Assembly: GCF_003205195.1 (NCBI RefSeq)
Contig: NZ_QJRY01000001.1
Location: 1,116,001 to 1,180,000 of the forward strand
Length of the DNA stretch: 64,000 nt
Direction of reading: 5' to 3'
Origin: Peteryoungia wuzhouensis
GTDB taxonomy: Bacteria > Pseudomonadota > Alphaproteobacteria > Rhizobiales > Rhizobiaceae
The position numbers were made by a program, and so were the translations under genes. Under the pieces are notes generated by a model. The model was not told the DNA's origin. It did not search any database and saw only the letters and a list, made by a program, of their open reading frames with translations. This document shows, piece after piece, positions 47,957-56,613 of this stretch (the stretch's first letter is position 1; each line of letters begins with the position of its first letter).

Positions 47957-48337
47957 TCAGCCCTGGCGGGCCTTGCGGGCGGCGTAACGGCGGTCACGCT
48001 CGGCCTTGCGGGCGGCTTCGTCTTCGACGACGCGGCTGATGCGTGATGCTTCGGCCTGTTCGCGGGCGTCCTTTTCGGCGCTCGCTGCGGCAGTCAGGGC
48101 TTCCTCGCGTTCGCGGGCTTCCTGCTCGGCGCGGGCTTTTTCCTCTGCCTTGGCACGGTCGCGTTCGGCATGGCGCTTGGCGCGCTCTTCGGCGCGCGCG
48201 GCCCGTTCGGCCAAACGCGCTTCACGGTCGGGGTCGGCTGCGGAATGCGCGGCCTTGTAGGCCTCGAGCAATGCCGCCTTGGCGTCTGTGGCTGTCGTCC
48301 GGCGCTCGGCCAGGCCATGATCTCTGCTGAATTTCAT
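47957..48337 (-). CDS. DUF6481-like charged coiled-coil protein
   Basis: 126-aa Ala-, Glu- and Arg-rich protein. The N-terminus MKFSRDHGLAERRTTATDAKAALLEAY is followed by a long helix of AEERAKRHAERDRAKAEEKA-type repeats, predicted to be a coiled coil, and a basic end RRYAARKARQG. It resembles the DUF6481 family, of unknown function. GGAG is 5 nt before the ATG. Second gene after cspA, 27 bp from the 73-aa gene, which is similar in composition. Confidence 0.72.
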   Translation of the reverse strand: MKFSRDHGLAERRTTATDAKAALLEAYKAAHSAADPDREARLAERAARAEERAKRHAERDRAKAEEKARAEQEAREREEALTAAASAEKDAREQAEASRISRVVEDEAARKAERDRRYAARKARQG

Positions 48338-48364
48338 CGGTGCTCCGATCTCTCGAGTGGGGTG

Positions 48365-48586
48365 TCAGGGGCGCGCGCGCTTGGCCACAAGGGCGGCCGT
48401 CGCGCGTTCGCGCGTTTCGCGTTCGCGGGTGAGACGGGCTTCGCGCAGGCGCGCCGTCTTTTCATCCCGCGCTGCGGTAATGGCATCCAGTTCGTCGACG
48501 GCGCGACCGCGGGCGAGAAACTGTGACTGGGTACGCGCAAAGGCCGCTTCGGCGGTCTGGCGCGACTTCGTTAGGTTGTCGGACAT
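48365..48586 (-). CDS. 73-aa highly charged helical protein, unknown function
   Basis: Residues AAFARTQSQFLARGRAVDEL then DAITAARDEKTARLREARLT and RERETRERATAALVAKRARP form one long amphipathic, charged helix. No family is recognised with confidence. ATG at 48586 stands 5 nt after AGGAG, which itself is the 3' arm of a short hairpin. A strong terminator stands between cspA and this gene. It is followed at 27 bp by a protein of the same character, so the two make a small operon next to cspA. Confidence 0.68.
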   Translation of the reverse strand: MSDNLTKSRQTAEAAFARTQSQFLARGRAVDELDAITAARDEKTARLREARLTRERETRERATAALVAKRARP

Positions 48587-48591
48587 TTCGT

Positions 48592-48604
48592 CTCCTTTCA
48601 GGAG
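48592..48604 (-). promoter_or_regulatory. hairpin covering the ribosome binding site of the 73-aa gene
   Basis: On the minus strand CTCCT-GAA-AGGAG folds into a 5-bp stem with a 3-nt loop whose 3' arm is the Shine-Dalgarno sequence, 5 nt before the ATG. A second small stem TGCCC/GGGCA (48621-48617 with 48611-48607) stands just 5' of it. Such stems can act as thermometers or can be accidental. No other leader in the window was seen with this form. Confidence 0.45.
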
Positions 48605-48622
48605 CCTGCCCTTGTCGGGCAA

Positions 48623-48653
48623 TAAAAAAAGGCCAGGCAAACCGCCTGACCTT
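48623..48653 (-). terminator. rho-independent terminator after cspA
   Basis: On the minus strand AAGGTCAGGC-GGTTT-GCCTGGCCTT followed by a run of seven T. It is strong and sits about 68 nt after the cspA stop, but also 37 nt before the 73-aa gene start, inside what would be that gene's leader. Confidence 0.88.
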
Positions 48654-48720
48654 CCCTAGGGATCTTGCTTTCGACAGTGCCAGTACATCCGTGGTCAAAG
48701 GAAAGCGGATCCCGGATCTA

Positions 48721-48930
48721 TCAGGCCGCCTGCAGGTTGCAGGCCGACATCTTGCCCGACTTGTTGTCGCGCTCCATGTCGTAGGCAATCTTCTGGCCTT
48801 CAACGATTTCGCGCATTCCGGCGCGTTCAACAGCCGAGATGTGGACGAATGCGTCCGGGCCGCCGTTGTCAGGCTGAATGAAGCCGAAGCCCTTGGTGGA
48901 ATTGAACCATTTTACTGTGCCAGTGGTCAT
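48721..48930 (-). CDS. cspA: cold-shock protein CspA family
   Basis: 69-aa single cold-shock domain, nucleic-acid chaperone. It starts MTTGTVKWFNSTKGFGFIQP with RNP1 KGFGFI and has RNP2 as DAFVHISAVE. The ATG at 48930 fits the family; the upstream in-frame extension is leader. GAAAGGG lies 7 nt before the start. The intergenic region upstream is AT-rich and long, as usual for csp leaders. A terminator follows. Confidence 0.96.
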   Translation of the reverse strand: MTTGTVKWFNSTKGFGFIQPDNGGPDAFVHISAVERAGMREIVEGQKIAYDMERDNKSGKMSACNLQAA

Positions 48931-49308
48931 GATGAACCCTTTCGTAGCGCATAGATTTCCCCCAGCGCGACTGCGCTGCGGACAGGATAACGATTTTTGA
49001 AAGGAAGTTTCGCTCAAAGCGCTGAAGCGCGGTAACCAAAGCCAGACAAACAAATATCGACAAACCAGATATAGACAGAGCTGGCCTAAAAGTCAACCGA
49101 AAGTCGAAATTGCACGAATTTCGACTCTATTCGGATGGTTTTTCATCACGAAAACAACGGCCATAAGCGAAAATATTTGCCGATAATTTCGCGAGTATTT
49201 TGCTCTTTTCCGCCATATCGCGGAAAATATTATTGATGCCTCAGATTCGATGTCTGTCAACGCAGATGCCTTGTCTGCTGCTGGAGCCGGCACCTCGCCA
49301 GACAAATG
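48931..49308. other. 378-bp region without a gene between xseA and cspA
   Basis: AT-rich compared with both neighbours. On the minus strand it should contain the cspA promoter and a leader of unknown length. A near-perfect inverted repeat TTTTCCGCCATATCGCGGAAAA lies at about 49206-49227 close to the xseA end; T tracts are lacking, so termination is uncertain. A 70-aa minus-strand ORF (49093-49305) runs through it but has no ribosome binding site or family sequence. Confidence 0.5.
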
Positions 49309-50913
49309 TCAGAACAGGCTGCCCTGACCAGAGGTGCCCTCGGGCTTTCTCGCAGGGCGCGGCTGCGGCGCGGGCCTGGACGGCGCCGTCGGTTCGGGCG
49401 GCAGAACGCCCTCCCCGGCCACGGCCTTCACCCGACCATCGGCGAACTGGATCTCGATCCCCTGGCCGTGCGCCACCGCGTTTGCCCGCGTCACCGGCCG
49501 ATCCTCGGCATCACGGATCACGGCATAGCCGCGCGCGAGCACATTGGTATAGGAGAGCGACTGCAACACGCGATCCTGGGAGACGAGCGCCTGGCGGGCG
49601 CGGCGCAGATCGTTGACCACGGCGCTGTCTGCCCGGCGCGACAGACCGTCGAGACGATCGCGCGACCGGTCGGTCATGGCTTTCAGGCGAGCCGGCACGG
49701 CACTCAGCGTCGCATCGAAGCGTTCCAGGCGGGCCTTGTTGCGGTCGAGCAGCCGTTCGACGACGCGCTCGGCACGGGCTGCCTGTTCGGACAGCTTCTG
49801 CTTCCGCTCGACCAAGCGACGCACCAGCATGTCGGGCGAAAGCCTGGCCGCCGCGCGTTCGAAATTGCGCCGTTTGTTCATGGTGTTGAGTTCAAGGCTG
49901 CGGCCGAGCCCGGCTGCGGCTTCATCGAAGCGACGGCGCGGCAAAGCGAGCAGCTGATCGAGCGAGGGCAGTGCCCGCACAAGCGCGCGCAGGTTCTGCC
50001 GGCGATTGTCCATCTGGCGGTTCATGGCACCGGACAGACGGGCCGACAATGCCGAGACCTGCGCCTCGAGGTCCGCCTTGACAGGCACCGCCATCTCGGC
50101 CGCACCCGTCGGGGTCGGCGCACGGATATCGGCCGCGTAATCGATGAGCGTCCAGTCGGTTTCGTGGCCGACGGCGGAGATCAGCGGGATCGTGCTCGCA
50201 GCGGCGGCCCGCACCACGGCCTCGTCGTTGAAGCTCCAGAGATCCTCAAGGCTGCCACCGCCGCGCGCCACGATCAGAACATCGGGTCGCGGGATCGGGC
50301 CGCCGTGCTCCAGGGCGTTGAACCCCTGGATGGCATTCGCCACCTCGTCGCCGGAGCCCTCGCCCTGCACCTTCACCGGCCAGACGAGAACATGCACCGG
50401 GAAGCGATCCGAGATGCGGTGCAGGATATCGCGGATGACGGCTCCCGTCGGCGAAGTGACAACGCCGATCACCTTGGGCAGGAAGGGCAGCTGCTGCTTG
50501 CGGGCGGGATCGAACAGGCCTTCGGCCGTAAAGCGGCGCTTGCGCTCCTCGATCAGCGCCATCAGCGCGCCGGCACCGGCAGGTTCCATCTGCTCGATGA
50601 CGATCTGGTATTTCGACGAGCCGGGGAAGGTGGTGACCTTGCCGGTGGCAATCACCTCCATGCCCTCTTCCGGGCGATATCTCAGCTTCGAGAACGAGCC
50701 CTTCCAGATCACCGCATCGATGCGCGCCTTGTCGTCCTTCAGGCTGAAATAGGCATGGCCCGAGGAATGCGGTCCGCGATAGCCGGAGATTTCGCCGCGC
50801 ACGCGGACATGATCGAAGGAGGTTTCGATGGTGCGCTTGATCGAGCCCGACAGTTCCGAAACGGAGAACTCGGTCAGATTCGTCGGCGAATCGTTGTCGA
50901 AGAAATTGCTCAT
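49309..50913 (-). CDS. xseA: exodeoxyribonuclease VII large subunit
   Basis: 534-aa subunit of the single-strand-specific nuclease of mismatch and recombination repair. The N-terminal OB fold is [31 protein letters not shown] and [20 protein letters not shown]. The catalytic core has [17 protein letters not shown] and [37 protein letters not shown] coiled coil of about 150 residues follows, then a basic proline-rich tail ([19 protein letters not shown]). The small subunit xseB is not in the window. Confidence 0.96.
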   Translation of the reverse strand: MSNFFDNDSPTNLTEFSVSELSGSIKRTIETSFDHVRVRGEISGYRGPHSSGHAYFSLKDDKARIDAVIWKGSFSKLRYRPEEGMEVIATGKVTTFPGSSKYQIVIEQMEPAGAGALMALIEERKRRFTAEGLFDPARKQQLPFLPKVIGVVTSPTGAVIRDILHRISDRFPVHVLVWPVKVQGEGSGDEVANAIQGFNALEHGGPIPRPDVLIVARGGGSLEDLWSFNDEAVVRAAAASTIPLISAVGHETDWTLIDYAADIRAPTPTGAAEMAVPVKADLEAQVSALSARLSGAMNRQMDNRRQNLRALVRALPSLDQLLALPRRRFDEAAAGLGRSLELNTMNKRRNFERAAARLSPDMLVRRLVERKQKLSEQAARAERVVERLLDRNKARLERFDATLSAVPARLKAMTDRSRDRLDGLSRRADSAVVNDLRRARQALVSQDRVLQSLSYTNVLARGYAVIRDAEDRPVTRANAVAHGQGIEIQFADGRVKAVAGEGVLPPEPTAPSRPAPQPRPARKPEGTSGQGSLF

Positions 50914-50987
50914 GCCCCTTTGCTAGCGGAAAAATCCGCCGAGATCAGCCCGTGCCGTCGCAGCCTGCCCGGTTTCCCCGGCATTGA

Positions 50988-52820
50988 TCAGGGCAACGTC
51001 ACGGTGAAGATCTGCAATCCCGATGGGCCGTCGATCGGAACGGGAGTGAGATAGGCCGGCACATTGCCCTTGAGCAGCTGTGCATAGAGGCCATCCGGTT
51101 TCATCCGGGCAATCTTTTCCGACTGCAGGAAATCCGGGCAGAAGGCGAGAATGCCGACGCCTGCGCCTCGCAGAAAGGCGGCGGCCTCGTCGGGCTTGGC
51201 CAGGCCGATATGGATCTCGGTCAGCATGCCGCCCTGGTTGCGGTGATAGGGGCCGGTCAGGACGCGATGCCGGGTGAAACGGAGGATTTCCGGGCCGATG
51301 TCGGAGGGGGCGGCCACCGTCGTCGGCAGCAGCTTGGCAAGCGTCTGGTATGCCGCCCGCGTGTCACAGGCAACGGCTGCGTCCTGCGCCATCTGGTTTG
51401 GTCCGACCAGCGATTTCATCCGCGCGGTAACGCCCGCCGTGCCCTCGACGAAGAACACGCCGCTCAGGATCCAGACACTCGGCACGGAGAGGATTGCGGT
51501 GAGCGCAAAGAGCAGGCCGGCGCCGAGATGCTCGGGCTGGTCATGGGTCTTCAGGCGCAGGTCCGAGATCAGGAGAGAGAGGGGCAGGATGGCGAAGAGA
51601 TTTGAAAAGGTGCTGCCACGGACCTGCACGAGGGCAACGAGGTAGCTGACGGCCAGCAGTGCGAGCAGCACGAGATGGACGCGCACGCCGTCCCGACCGG
51701 CAATGCGGAACAGGCAGACGGCAATGCCGAAGAAACCGACGGCGTAAAAACCACCGAAGCTTTGCGGGTCAGCGGCCAGTTGCTGGCGAAAGGACTGCGC
51801 CTCGATGACGCCTGACAGCCACAGGGTCTGCAACAGCGGATCGAGTTCATTCAGCGGGTTCTGCAGGCACTGGGGCGCAACGATCAAAGCGGTGGCCAGA
51901 ACCAGGGCACCGATGACCAGGATTGCGACACTGCGCAGGCGCAGGCTTGCCCCGTTGCCGAGATAGGTCGCGACATAAAGCGCTGCGGCACCAATGCCGA
52001 CGATGGCGTAGAAACCGATCGAAAGGCTGTCACAGGTGACGGCGCCGTAGCGAGCGGGCGGCACCGTGGCAAAAAACAGCGCAGAGAGCGACAGAAGCAG
52101 GGTCAGCGAGAAGCTGCGCGCAGCCGAGGTGAAAGCCGGACCTTCGGCCACCCAGAGAAGGCCGACCACGGCGCAGACGGCCGCCACCAGCGGCGTCGTT
52201 TCCGCACCGATGGCCAGCGCCACCGCTGCGGCCAAGCCCGCCACGGCATGGCTCATGCGGCCACGGGCCGGGTCGAGCAGCCCCGCCGCCATGATGGCGG
52301 CCAAGACCATCTGAACATTGTGATGATCGATCGCCCCCGGCAGGAAACGATTGCTGGTGATGCAGAAGACGGCCGTGAACATCAGCACGACATGCATCGT
52401 CACATCAGACCCGATGCGGCGAGCGGCAACCGCCATGGCCGTCATCAGCGGCACGACGAGCGACAGCGGCCAGACAAGCAGCGCTAAAGCTTCAGCCTGT
52501 TCACCGGGCGCGACATGGGAAAAGAGCCGGATCAACAGCGCGATCGGCAGGTCGATCAGGCGGGACCAATGCATCAGCGTGCCGCCGTCAAGGCCCAAGC
52601 GATACTGCATCAGGTCGAACCAGGACTGGCCGGCGAGCAGATCGCGCACCTCGACGAGGCGCATGACATCGTCGTTGTCGGCGCCGACATAATCCACGGC
52701 TCCGGGCAGGTTGAGAAGCGCGATGAAGGCGATGGCCGCGACACTGTAGAAACCGATCCAGAGTGGCAGGGATGCCCTCGACTGAACCTTGTCTGACGCC
52801 TGTGCGGACAAATCGATCAT
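50988..52820 (-). CDS. STT3-like GT-C fold integral membrane protein
   Basis: 610-aa protein with about 11-12 hydrophobic helices in residues 18-475 and a soluble C-terminal part of roughly 130 residues. After the first helix the outside loop has DYVGADNDDVMRLVEVRDLL, then DGGTLMHWSRLIDLPIALLI; further on FLPGAIDHHNVQMVLAAIM. A DxD-type acidic pair after TM1, an HWxRL element and a DHH motif are features of the STT3/AglB/PglB oligosaccharyltransferase group. The WWDYG catalytic-type motif of that group is not seen. Role inferred: transfer of a lipid-linked sugar to a surface acceptor. It is divergent from a GT2 gene. Confidence 0.75.
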   Translation of the reverse strand: MIDLSAQASDKVQSRASLPLWIGFYSVAAIAFIALLNLPGAVDYVGADNDDVMRLVEVRDLLAGQSWFDLMQYRLGLDGGTLMHWSRLIDLPIALLIRLFSHVAPGEQAEALALLVWPLSLVVPLMTAMAVAARRIGSDVTMHVVLMFTAVFCITSNRFLPGAIDHHNVQMVLAAIMAAGLLDPARGRMSHAVAGLAAAVALAIGAETTPLVAAVCAVVGLLWVAEGPAFTSAARSFSLTLLLSLSALFFATVPPARYGAVTCDSLSIGFYAIVGIGAAALYVATYLGNGASLRLRSVAILVIGALVLATALIVAPQCLQNPLNELDPLLQTLWLSGVIEAQSFRQQLAADPQSFGGFYAVGFFGIAVCLFRIAGRDGVRVHLVLLALLAVSYLVALVQVRGSTFSNLFAILPLSLLISDLRLKTHDQPEHLGAGLLFALTAILSVPSVWILSGVFFVEGTAGVTARMKSLVGPNQMAQDAAVACDTRAAYQTLAKLLPTTVAAPSDIGPEILRFTRHRVLTGPYHRNQGGMLTEIHIGLAKPDEAAAFLRGAGVGILAFCPDFLQSEKIARMKPDGLYAQLLKGNVPAYLTPVPIDGPSGLQIFTVTLP

Positions 52821-52975
52821 GGATCCCCCGTTTCTTCAAAGACCCGGCGCATCGACTGGCTCGGTGCCATCATTCCAAGATGATACGCGGGCGAAACCTA
52901 GCCTTAACCTTCTCAAGAAATAGTAAAGCGAGAGGGGACCATAAGGGTCTCCAGAGCCCCAGCAGGTATTGCCCC

Positions 52976-53968
52976 ATGAGTGGTCCGGCCACCAATGCTC
53001 CCGACATTGCCGTTCTCTTGCCTTGCTACAACGAGGCGGCGACGATCGGCCAGGTGGTGCGCGACTTCCGGGCGGCCCTGCCGGAGGCGCGGATCTACGT
53101 CTACGACAACAATTCCACCGACGGCACGGCGCTGACCGCCATGCTGGCCGGCGCCACCGTCGTGCGCGAACGACGCCAGGGCAAGGGCCATGTGGTGCGC
53201 CGCATGTTCTGCGATATCGATGCCGATATCTACATCATGGCCGATGGCGACGGGACCTATGGCCCCGCCGACGCTGAAGAACTGATCCGCACGCTGATCA
53301 CCGAGCGCGTCGACATGGTCGTCGGCACGCGGCGCGGCGTACATGCCGATGCCGGACGCAACGGCCATGCCTTCGGCAACCGGCTGTTCAACGGGCTTTA
53401 CCGCCTGCTCTTCGGCAACGACTTCACCGACATCCTCTCCGGCTACCGCGCCTTTTCGCGCCGCTATGTGAAAAGTTTTCCGGCCGTCTCTGCCGGCTTC
53501 GAGATCGAGACGGAAATGTCGGTGCATGCTTCGCGGCTCAAGCTGCCGGTAACCGAGCTTGAACTCAATTACGGACGCCGTCCCGCCGGATCCCAATCGA
53601 AACTTTCCACCTTCCGGGACGGGTTCAAGATCCTGGGTATGTTTGCCATGCTGATGAAGGAGACGCGTCCTTTTGCGTTCTTTGCAAGTATCGCAAGCGC
53701 GTTTCTGATGGCGGGCATTCTCTTTGGCGCCCCGGTAATCGTCGAATACCTTCAGACGGGTCTCGTCCCGCGAATGCCGACATGGGTATTGTCTCTCTGC
53801 CTTGTCGGCCTGAGTTTTGTTTCCTTCGCCGGCGGTGTGATTCTGGATTCCGTGGCGCAGGGTCGCAACGAGCTGCTACGATTGCACTATCTCAGTCTAC
53901 CGTCGATTTATTCCGGCAAGCGCTCCGATCCGGCCGAAGAGGCGGCACGCAAAAGAGATGCGGCATGA
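52976..53968 (+). CDS. family 2 glycosyltransferase, polyprenyl-phosphate sugar synthase type
   Basis: 330-aa GT2 protein. The nucleotide-sugar site reads LLPCYNEAATIGQVV, YVYDNNSTDGTA and YIMADGDGTYGP (DxD), with ILSGYRAFSRRYVKSFP later. Two C-terminal helices (ASIASAFLMAGILFGAPVIV and SLCLVGLSFVSFAGGVI) anchor it. This is the architecture of dolichol/undecaprenyl-phosphate mannosyl or glucosyl synthases. ATG at 52976 starts the domain closely; the frame upstream runs through non-family sequence. It overlaps the methyltransferase gene by four bases. Confidence 0.88.
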   Translation: MSGPATNAPDIAVLLPCYNEAATIGQVVRDFRAALPEARIYVYDNNSTDGTALTAMLAGATVVRERRQGKGHVVRRMFCDIDADIYIMADGDGTYGPADAEELIRTLITERVDMVVGTRRGVHADAGRNGHAFGNRLFNGLYRLLFGNDFTDILSGYRAFSRRYVKSFPAVSAGFEIETEMSVHASRLKLPVTELELNYGRRPAGSQSKLSTFRDGFKILGMFAMLMKETRPFAFFASIASAFLMAGILFGAPVIVEYLQTGLVPRMPTWVLSLCLVGLSFVSFAGGVILDSVAQGRNELLRLHYLSLPSIYSGKRSDPAEEAARKRDAA

Positions 53969-54663
53969 GGCGCGAAACAACAAACAGGATCCGCTTCTTC
54001 ATTGAAGATGTCCTCCCACCGATCCTGCGCGATTCCAAGCTGTTCCTCTGGTTGGCCGAATTGGCGTGGGGCAAGCACATATCGGACCTGGCCGAATTTC
54101 GTGCGCGTGCGCCCTTCCTGACAGAGGAGGCTTACGCTGATCTTTACCGCAAGCATCCGCGGGTGCATGCCGGCACCGACAATTCGGAAGCCTGCATCCG
54201 CCGGGTCGTAGAGGAAGTCCAAGGGGACAGCGTTTGCGACATCGGCTGCGGGACAGGCGCGCTCCTCACGCGCATCCGCCAAGGTCACCCGACATTGACG
54301 CGGGTGACAGGCGTCGATTTCGTCATTGATGATGCCGCAGCCTTACCGGGCGTCGAATATATTGCCGCAAAGATCGAAAACCTCCCGTTTGCCGATGGAG
54401 AGTTTGACACCGTCGTTTGCACGCATGTCATCGAACACGTGCTTGAGTACCACCGTGCAATTGCCGAGCTGCGGCGCATTGCCCGCAGGCGGGTCATCAT
54501 TGTCGTTCCCCGGGAACGCGAGGCACGCTACAGTTTCAATCCGCATTTCAACTTTTTCCCCTATACGCATTCCTTTCTGCGCGCCATGCATCCGGTCCCT
54601 GCGCAGCATAGCTGCGTCGATATCGGGCGTGACATCTTCTACATGGAAAACGTGGAGCGCTGA
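53965..54663 (+). CDS. class I SAM-dependent methyltransferase
   Basis: 232-aa methyltransferase. Motif I is SVCDIGCGTGALLTRI, motif II-III is FADGEFDTVVCTHVIEHV and RRVIIVVPRERE follows. The N-terminal 75 residues (RFFIEDVLPPILRDSKLFLW) are partly hydrophobic and may dock to a membrane. No substrate motif; location inside a lipid-sugar cluster suggests methylation of a sugar or a lipid head group. ATG at 53965 overlaps the GT2 stop. Confidence 0.82.
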   Translation: MRRETTNRIRFFIEDVLPPILRDSKLFLWLAELAWGKHISDLAEFRARAPFLTEEAYADLYRKHPRVHAGTDNSEACIRRVVEEVQGDSVCDIGCGTGALLTRIRQGHPTLTRVTGVDFVIDDAAALPGVEYIAAKIENLPFADGEFDTVVCTHVIEHVLEYHRAIAELRRIARRRVIIVVPREREARYSFNPHFNFFPYTHSFLRAMHPVPAQHSCVDIGRDIFYMENVER

Positions 54664-54668
54664 GCACC

Positions 54669-55034
54669 TTGGATTTCTCCAGCCTGACACTCGCAACCTG
54701 GATCGGATTGCTCGGCACCCCCTTGATGATCGCGATGGGACAAGTCCTGTTCAAGTTTGCGAGCCAGACCACCGGCACGTTTTCTTTGGCCAGCCTCATC
54801 ACGCTTGCCGTCAATCCAGTCTTCATCGCGGCGCTCGCCCTGTACGGCTTCGGCACGGTTGTCTGGATCTACGTGCTGCGCTCCGTTCCCCTCACCATCG
54901 CCTATTCTTTCATGGGGCTGACATTCTGCTTCGTTCCCGTTCTGGCGCAGCTCGTCTTCGGCGAGCCACTGCATTTTCGTTATCTCATGGGAACGTTGCT
55001 GATCGTTGCCGGGCTCGTCACGATCCATGTCTGA
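54669..55034 (+). CDS. SMR/EamA-like four-helix membrane protein
   Basis: 121-aa protein with four hydrophobic segments: IGLLGTPLMIAMGQVLFKFA, ASLITLAVNPVFIAALALYG, TVVWIYVLRSVPLTIAYSFM and YLMGTLLIVAGLVTIHV. The YxxxxxxPLxxAYxxxxL pattern matches small multidrug resistance or ArnE/ArnF-type flippase subunits. In arn systems such proteins flip undecaprenyl-phosphate-sugar. The start is TTG at 54669, 5 nt after the methyltransferase stop; no good ATG exists. Confidence 0.75.
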   Translation: MDFSSLTLATWIGLLGTPLMIAMGQVLFKFASQTTGTFSLASLITLAVNPVFIAALALYGFGTVVWIYVLRSVPLTIAYSFMGLTFCFVPVLAQLVFGEPLHFRYLMGTLLIVAGLVTIHV

Positions 55035-55404
55035 GCGGCGCAACCGACTCGATTGGCGCGTGACGCTCGGGATTACGATCGTCGCAGATCTCGTGCTCTT
55101 TCCGATGATCCTTACCGCGCTGGAAGCGCCGATCCTGTCCCGAGGCGTCTCGTTTCTGACCGCTTATGCGGTTTCGCAAATGCTGCGAGCGACTACCGGG
55201 CTTGGCAAGTCTCCCGGCGCCATTCTCCAGGTGCCGGGCCTGTGGCCGCTGCTTGCGATCACAGGCTTGATCAACTTCGGCCTGTTTGGGATCCTCAACG
55301 CACGCGCGCCGGAAATCCAGCCGATTCTGCATCTGCTTCTGGCCTGGGCGGCCGCTCTTCTCTTCATCGCCTTCGGCGTGTACCGGATCAAACGCTTTCG
55401 CTGA
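55027..55404 (+). CDS. GtrA-like four-helix membrane protein
   Basis: 125-aa protein of about four helices (TLGITIVADLVLFPMILTAL, GVSFLTAYAVSQMLR, LWPLLAITGLINFGLFGIL, LHLLLAWAAALLFIAFGVYR) with a C-terminal YRIKRFR end, resembling the GtrA family that helps flip polyprenyl-phosphate sugars. It overlaps the preceding gene by 8 bases. The GtrA assignment is weak since key residues are poorly conserved; it may be a second SMR-like half. Confidence 0.55.
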   Translation: MSERRNRLDWRVTLGITIVADLVLFPMILTALEAPILSRGVSFLTAYAVSQMLRATTGLGKSPGAILQVPGLWPLLAITGLINFGLFGILNARAPEIQPILHLLLAWAAALLFIAFGVYRIKRFR

Positions 55405-55433
55405 TCGATGAGACGAGATGATAAAGCCGCGGC

Positions 55434-56420
55434 TTACACCGCCTCCCAGCCGTCCTTGGTCGCTGCGCGGTAGATCGCGTCGATCAGCTTCTGGTTCAGC
55501 TTCGAGCTTTCCAGCGTGACCACTTCACCCGTCTTCCCCTCGACCGCGCGGGCAAAGGCTTCGGCCTCCAGCTTGTACTGGCGGCTGTCGGGGAAGCGGA
55601 AGATCTGCGAGACATTGTGGCCGCGATTGGTGAGTTCCACTTCCTCGGCGCCCCAGCGGTCGGCATTGAAGGGGGACTTCACCTCGATGAAACCATCCGT
55701 GCCGTGGAAGACCATCAGCTGACGGTTGGCCATCTGGGTCGCGACATAGAAATTCAGCTCGAAATCGGCGAAATCCGCCTTCACGCTTGCATAGATGTCC
55801 GTGCCGAAGTCCGGATCGCGCTCGATCGTCGACTGGACGCGGACCGGCTCCTTGCCGGTCACGAAGCGGGTGGTGATGGTGGGGTAGACGCCGATATCCG
55901 GCAGCGCGCCGCCGCCGAGTTCGGGAATGTTGCGCATGTTGCCGGGATCGCGGTTGAAGTAGGTGAAGGAGCCCTGCACCATCTTCAGCGTGCCGATCGC
56001 GCCCTCGGCCAAGAGGTCGCGCACTTTCAGCCAGACCGGTGCGTAAGTCACCATATACGCTTCGGTGATCAGCACCTTGTTGCGGTCGCGCGCTTCGATG
56101 ATGGCGTCGATCTCGTCGGCCTTCAGCGCGATCGGCTTTTCGCAGAGCACGTGTTTGCCGGCATTGGCCGCCTTGATCGCCCATTCGACATGCTGGCTGG
56201 TCGGCAGCGGAATATAGACGGCGTCGATCACGTCGGAGGCCAGCATCTCCTCGTAGGAGCCGAAAGCATGGGGCACGGAGAAGCGGTCGGCCATCTCTCG
56301 GGCCCTTGCCAGATCCCGGCTTGCAATGGCTGTTACGACGGCGTTTTCGGCATCCTGGATCGCCGGCACCACGAGCTCGCGACCGATCTTGGCCGTCGAC
56401 AGAATTCCGAAACGCAGCAT
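55434..56420 (-). CDS. Gfo/Idh/MocA family oxidoreductase
   Basis: 328-aa NAD(P)-dependent oxidoreductase. The Rossmann start is [20 protein letters not shown], the NAD loop [32 protein letters not shown] contains the EKP signature, and the C-terminal domain has [14 protein letters not shown]. Acts on sugars or polyols; substrate not readable. Its gene points toward the glycan cluster but is on the other strand, 30 bp from it. Confidence 0.92.
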   Translation of the reverse strand: MLRFGILSTAKIGRELVVPAIQDAENAVVTAIASRDLARAREMADRFSVPHAFGSYEEMLASDVIDAVYIPLPTSQHVEWAIKAANAGKHVLCEKPIALKADEIDAIIEARDRNKVLITEAYMVTYAPVWLKVRDLLAEGAIGTLKMVQGSFTYFNRDPGNMRNIPELGGGALPDIGVYPTITTRFVTGKEPVRVQSTIERDPDFGTDIYASVKADFADFELNFYVATQMANRQLMVFHGTDGFIEVKSPFNADRWGAEEVELTNRGHNVSQIFRFPDSRQYKLEAEAFARAVEGKTGEVVTLESSKLNQKLIDAIYRAATKDGWEAV

Positions 56421-56613
56421 CTCTCATCCTCCTCAAAAATGTCGGGGCGGACATTAGGGGAAGGACAGGCAGGGTGCAACGGCGTCGATGCCATCTTCGC
56501 ACGGGCTTCCGCAAGAGGATGGCCGAAAATGTCCGAACTTCGTCCGTCCCGGACATAGTGGCCTCAAGCCCCGGCTCTATGGTAGAGCTCGAACGCAACG
56601 ACAGGAGTCGAAT

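Noticed and set aside
49093..49305. 70-aa minus-strand ORF between xseA and cspA
   Set aside because: No ribosome binding site, no recognised family, AT-rich leader-like composition.
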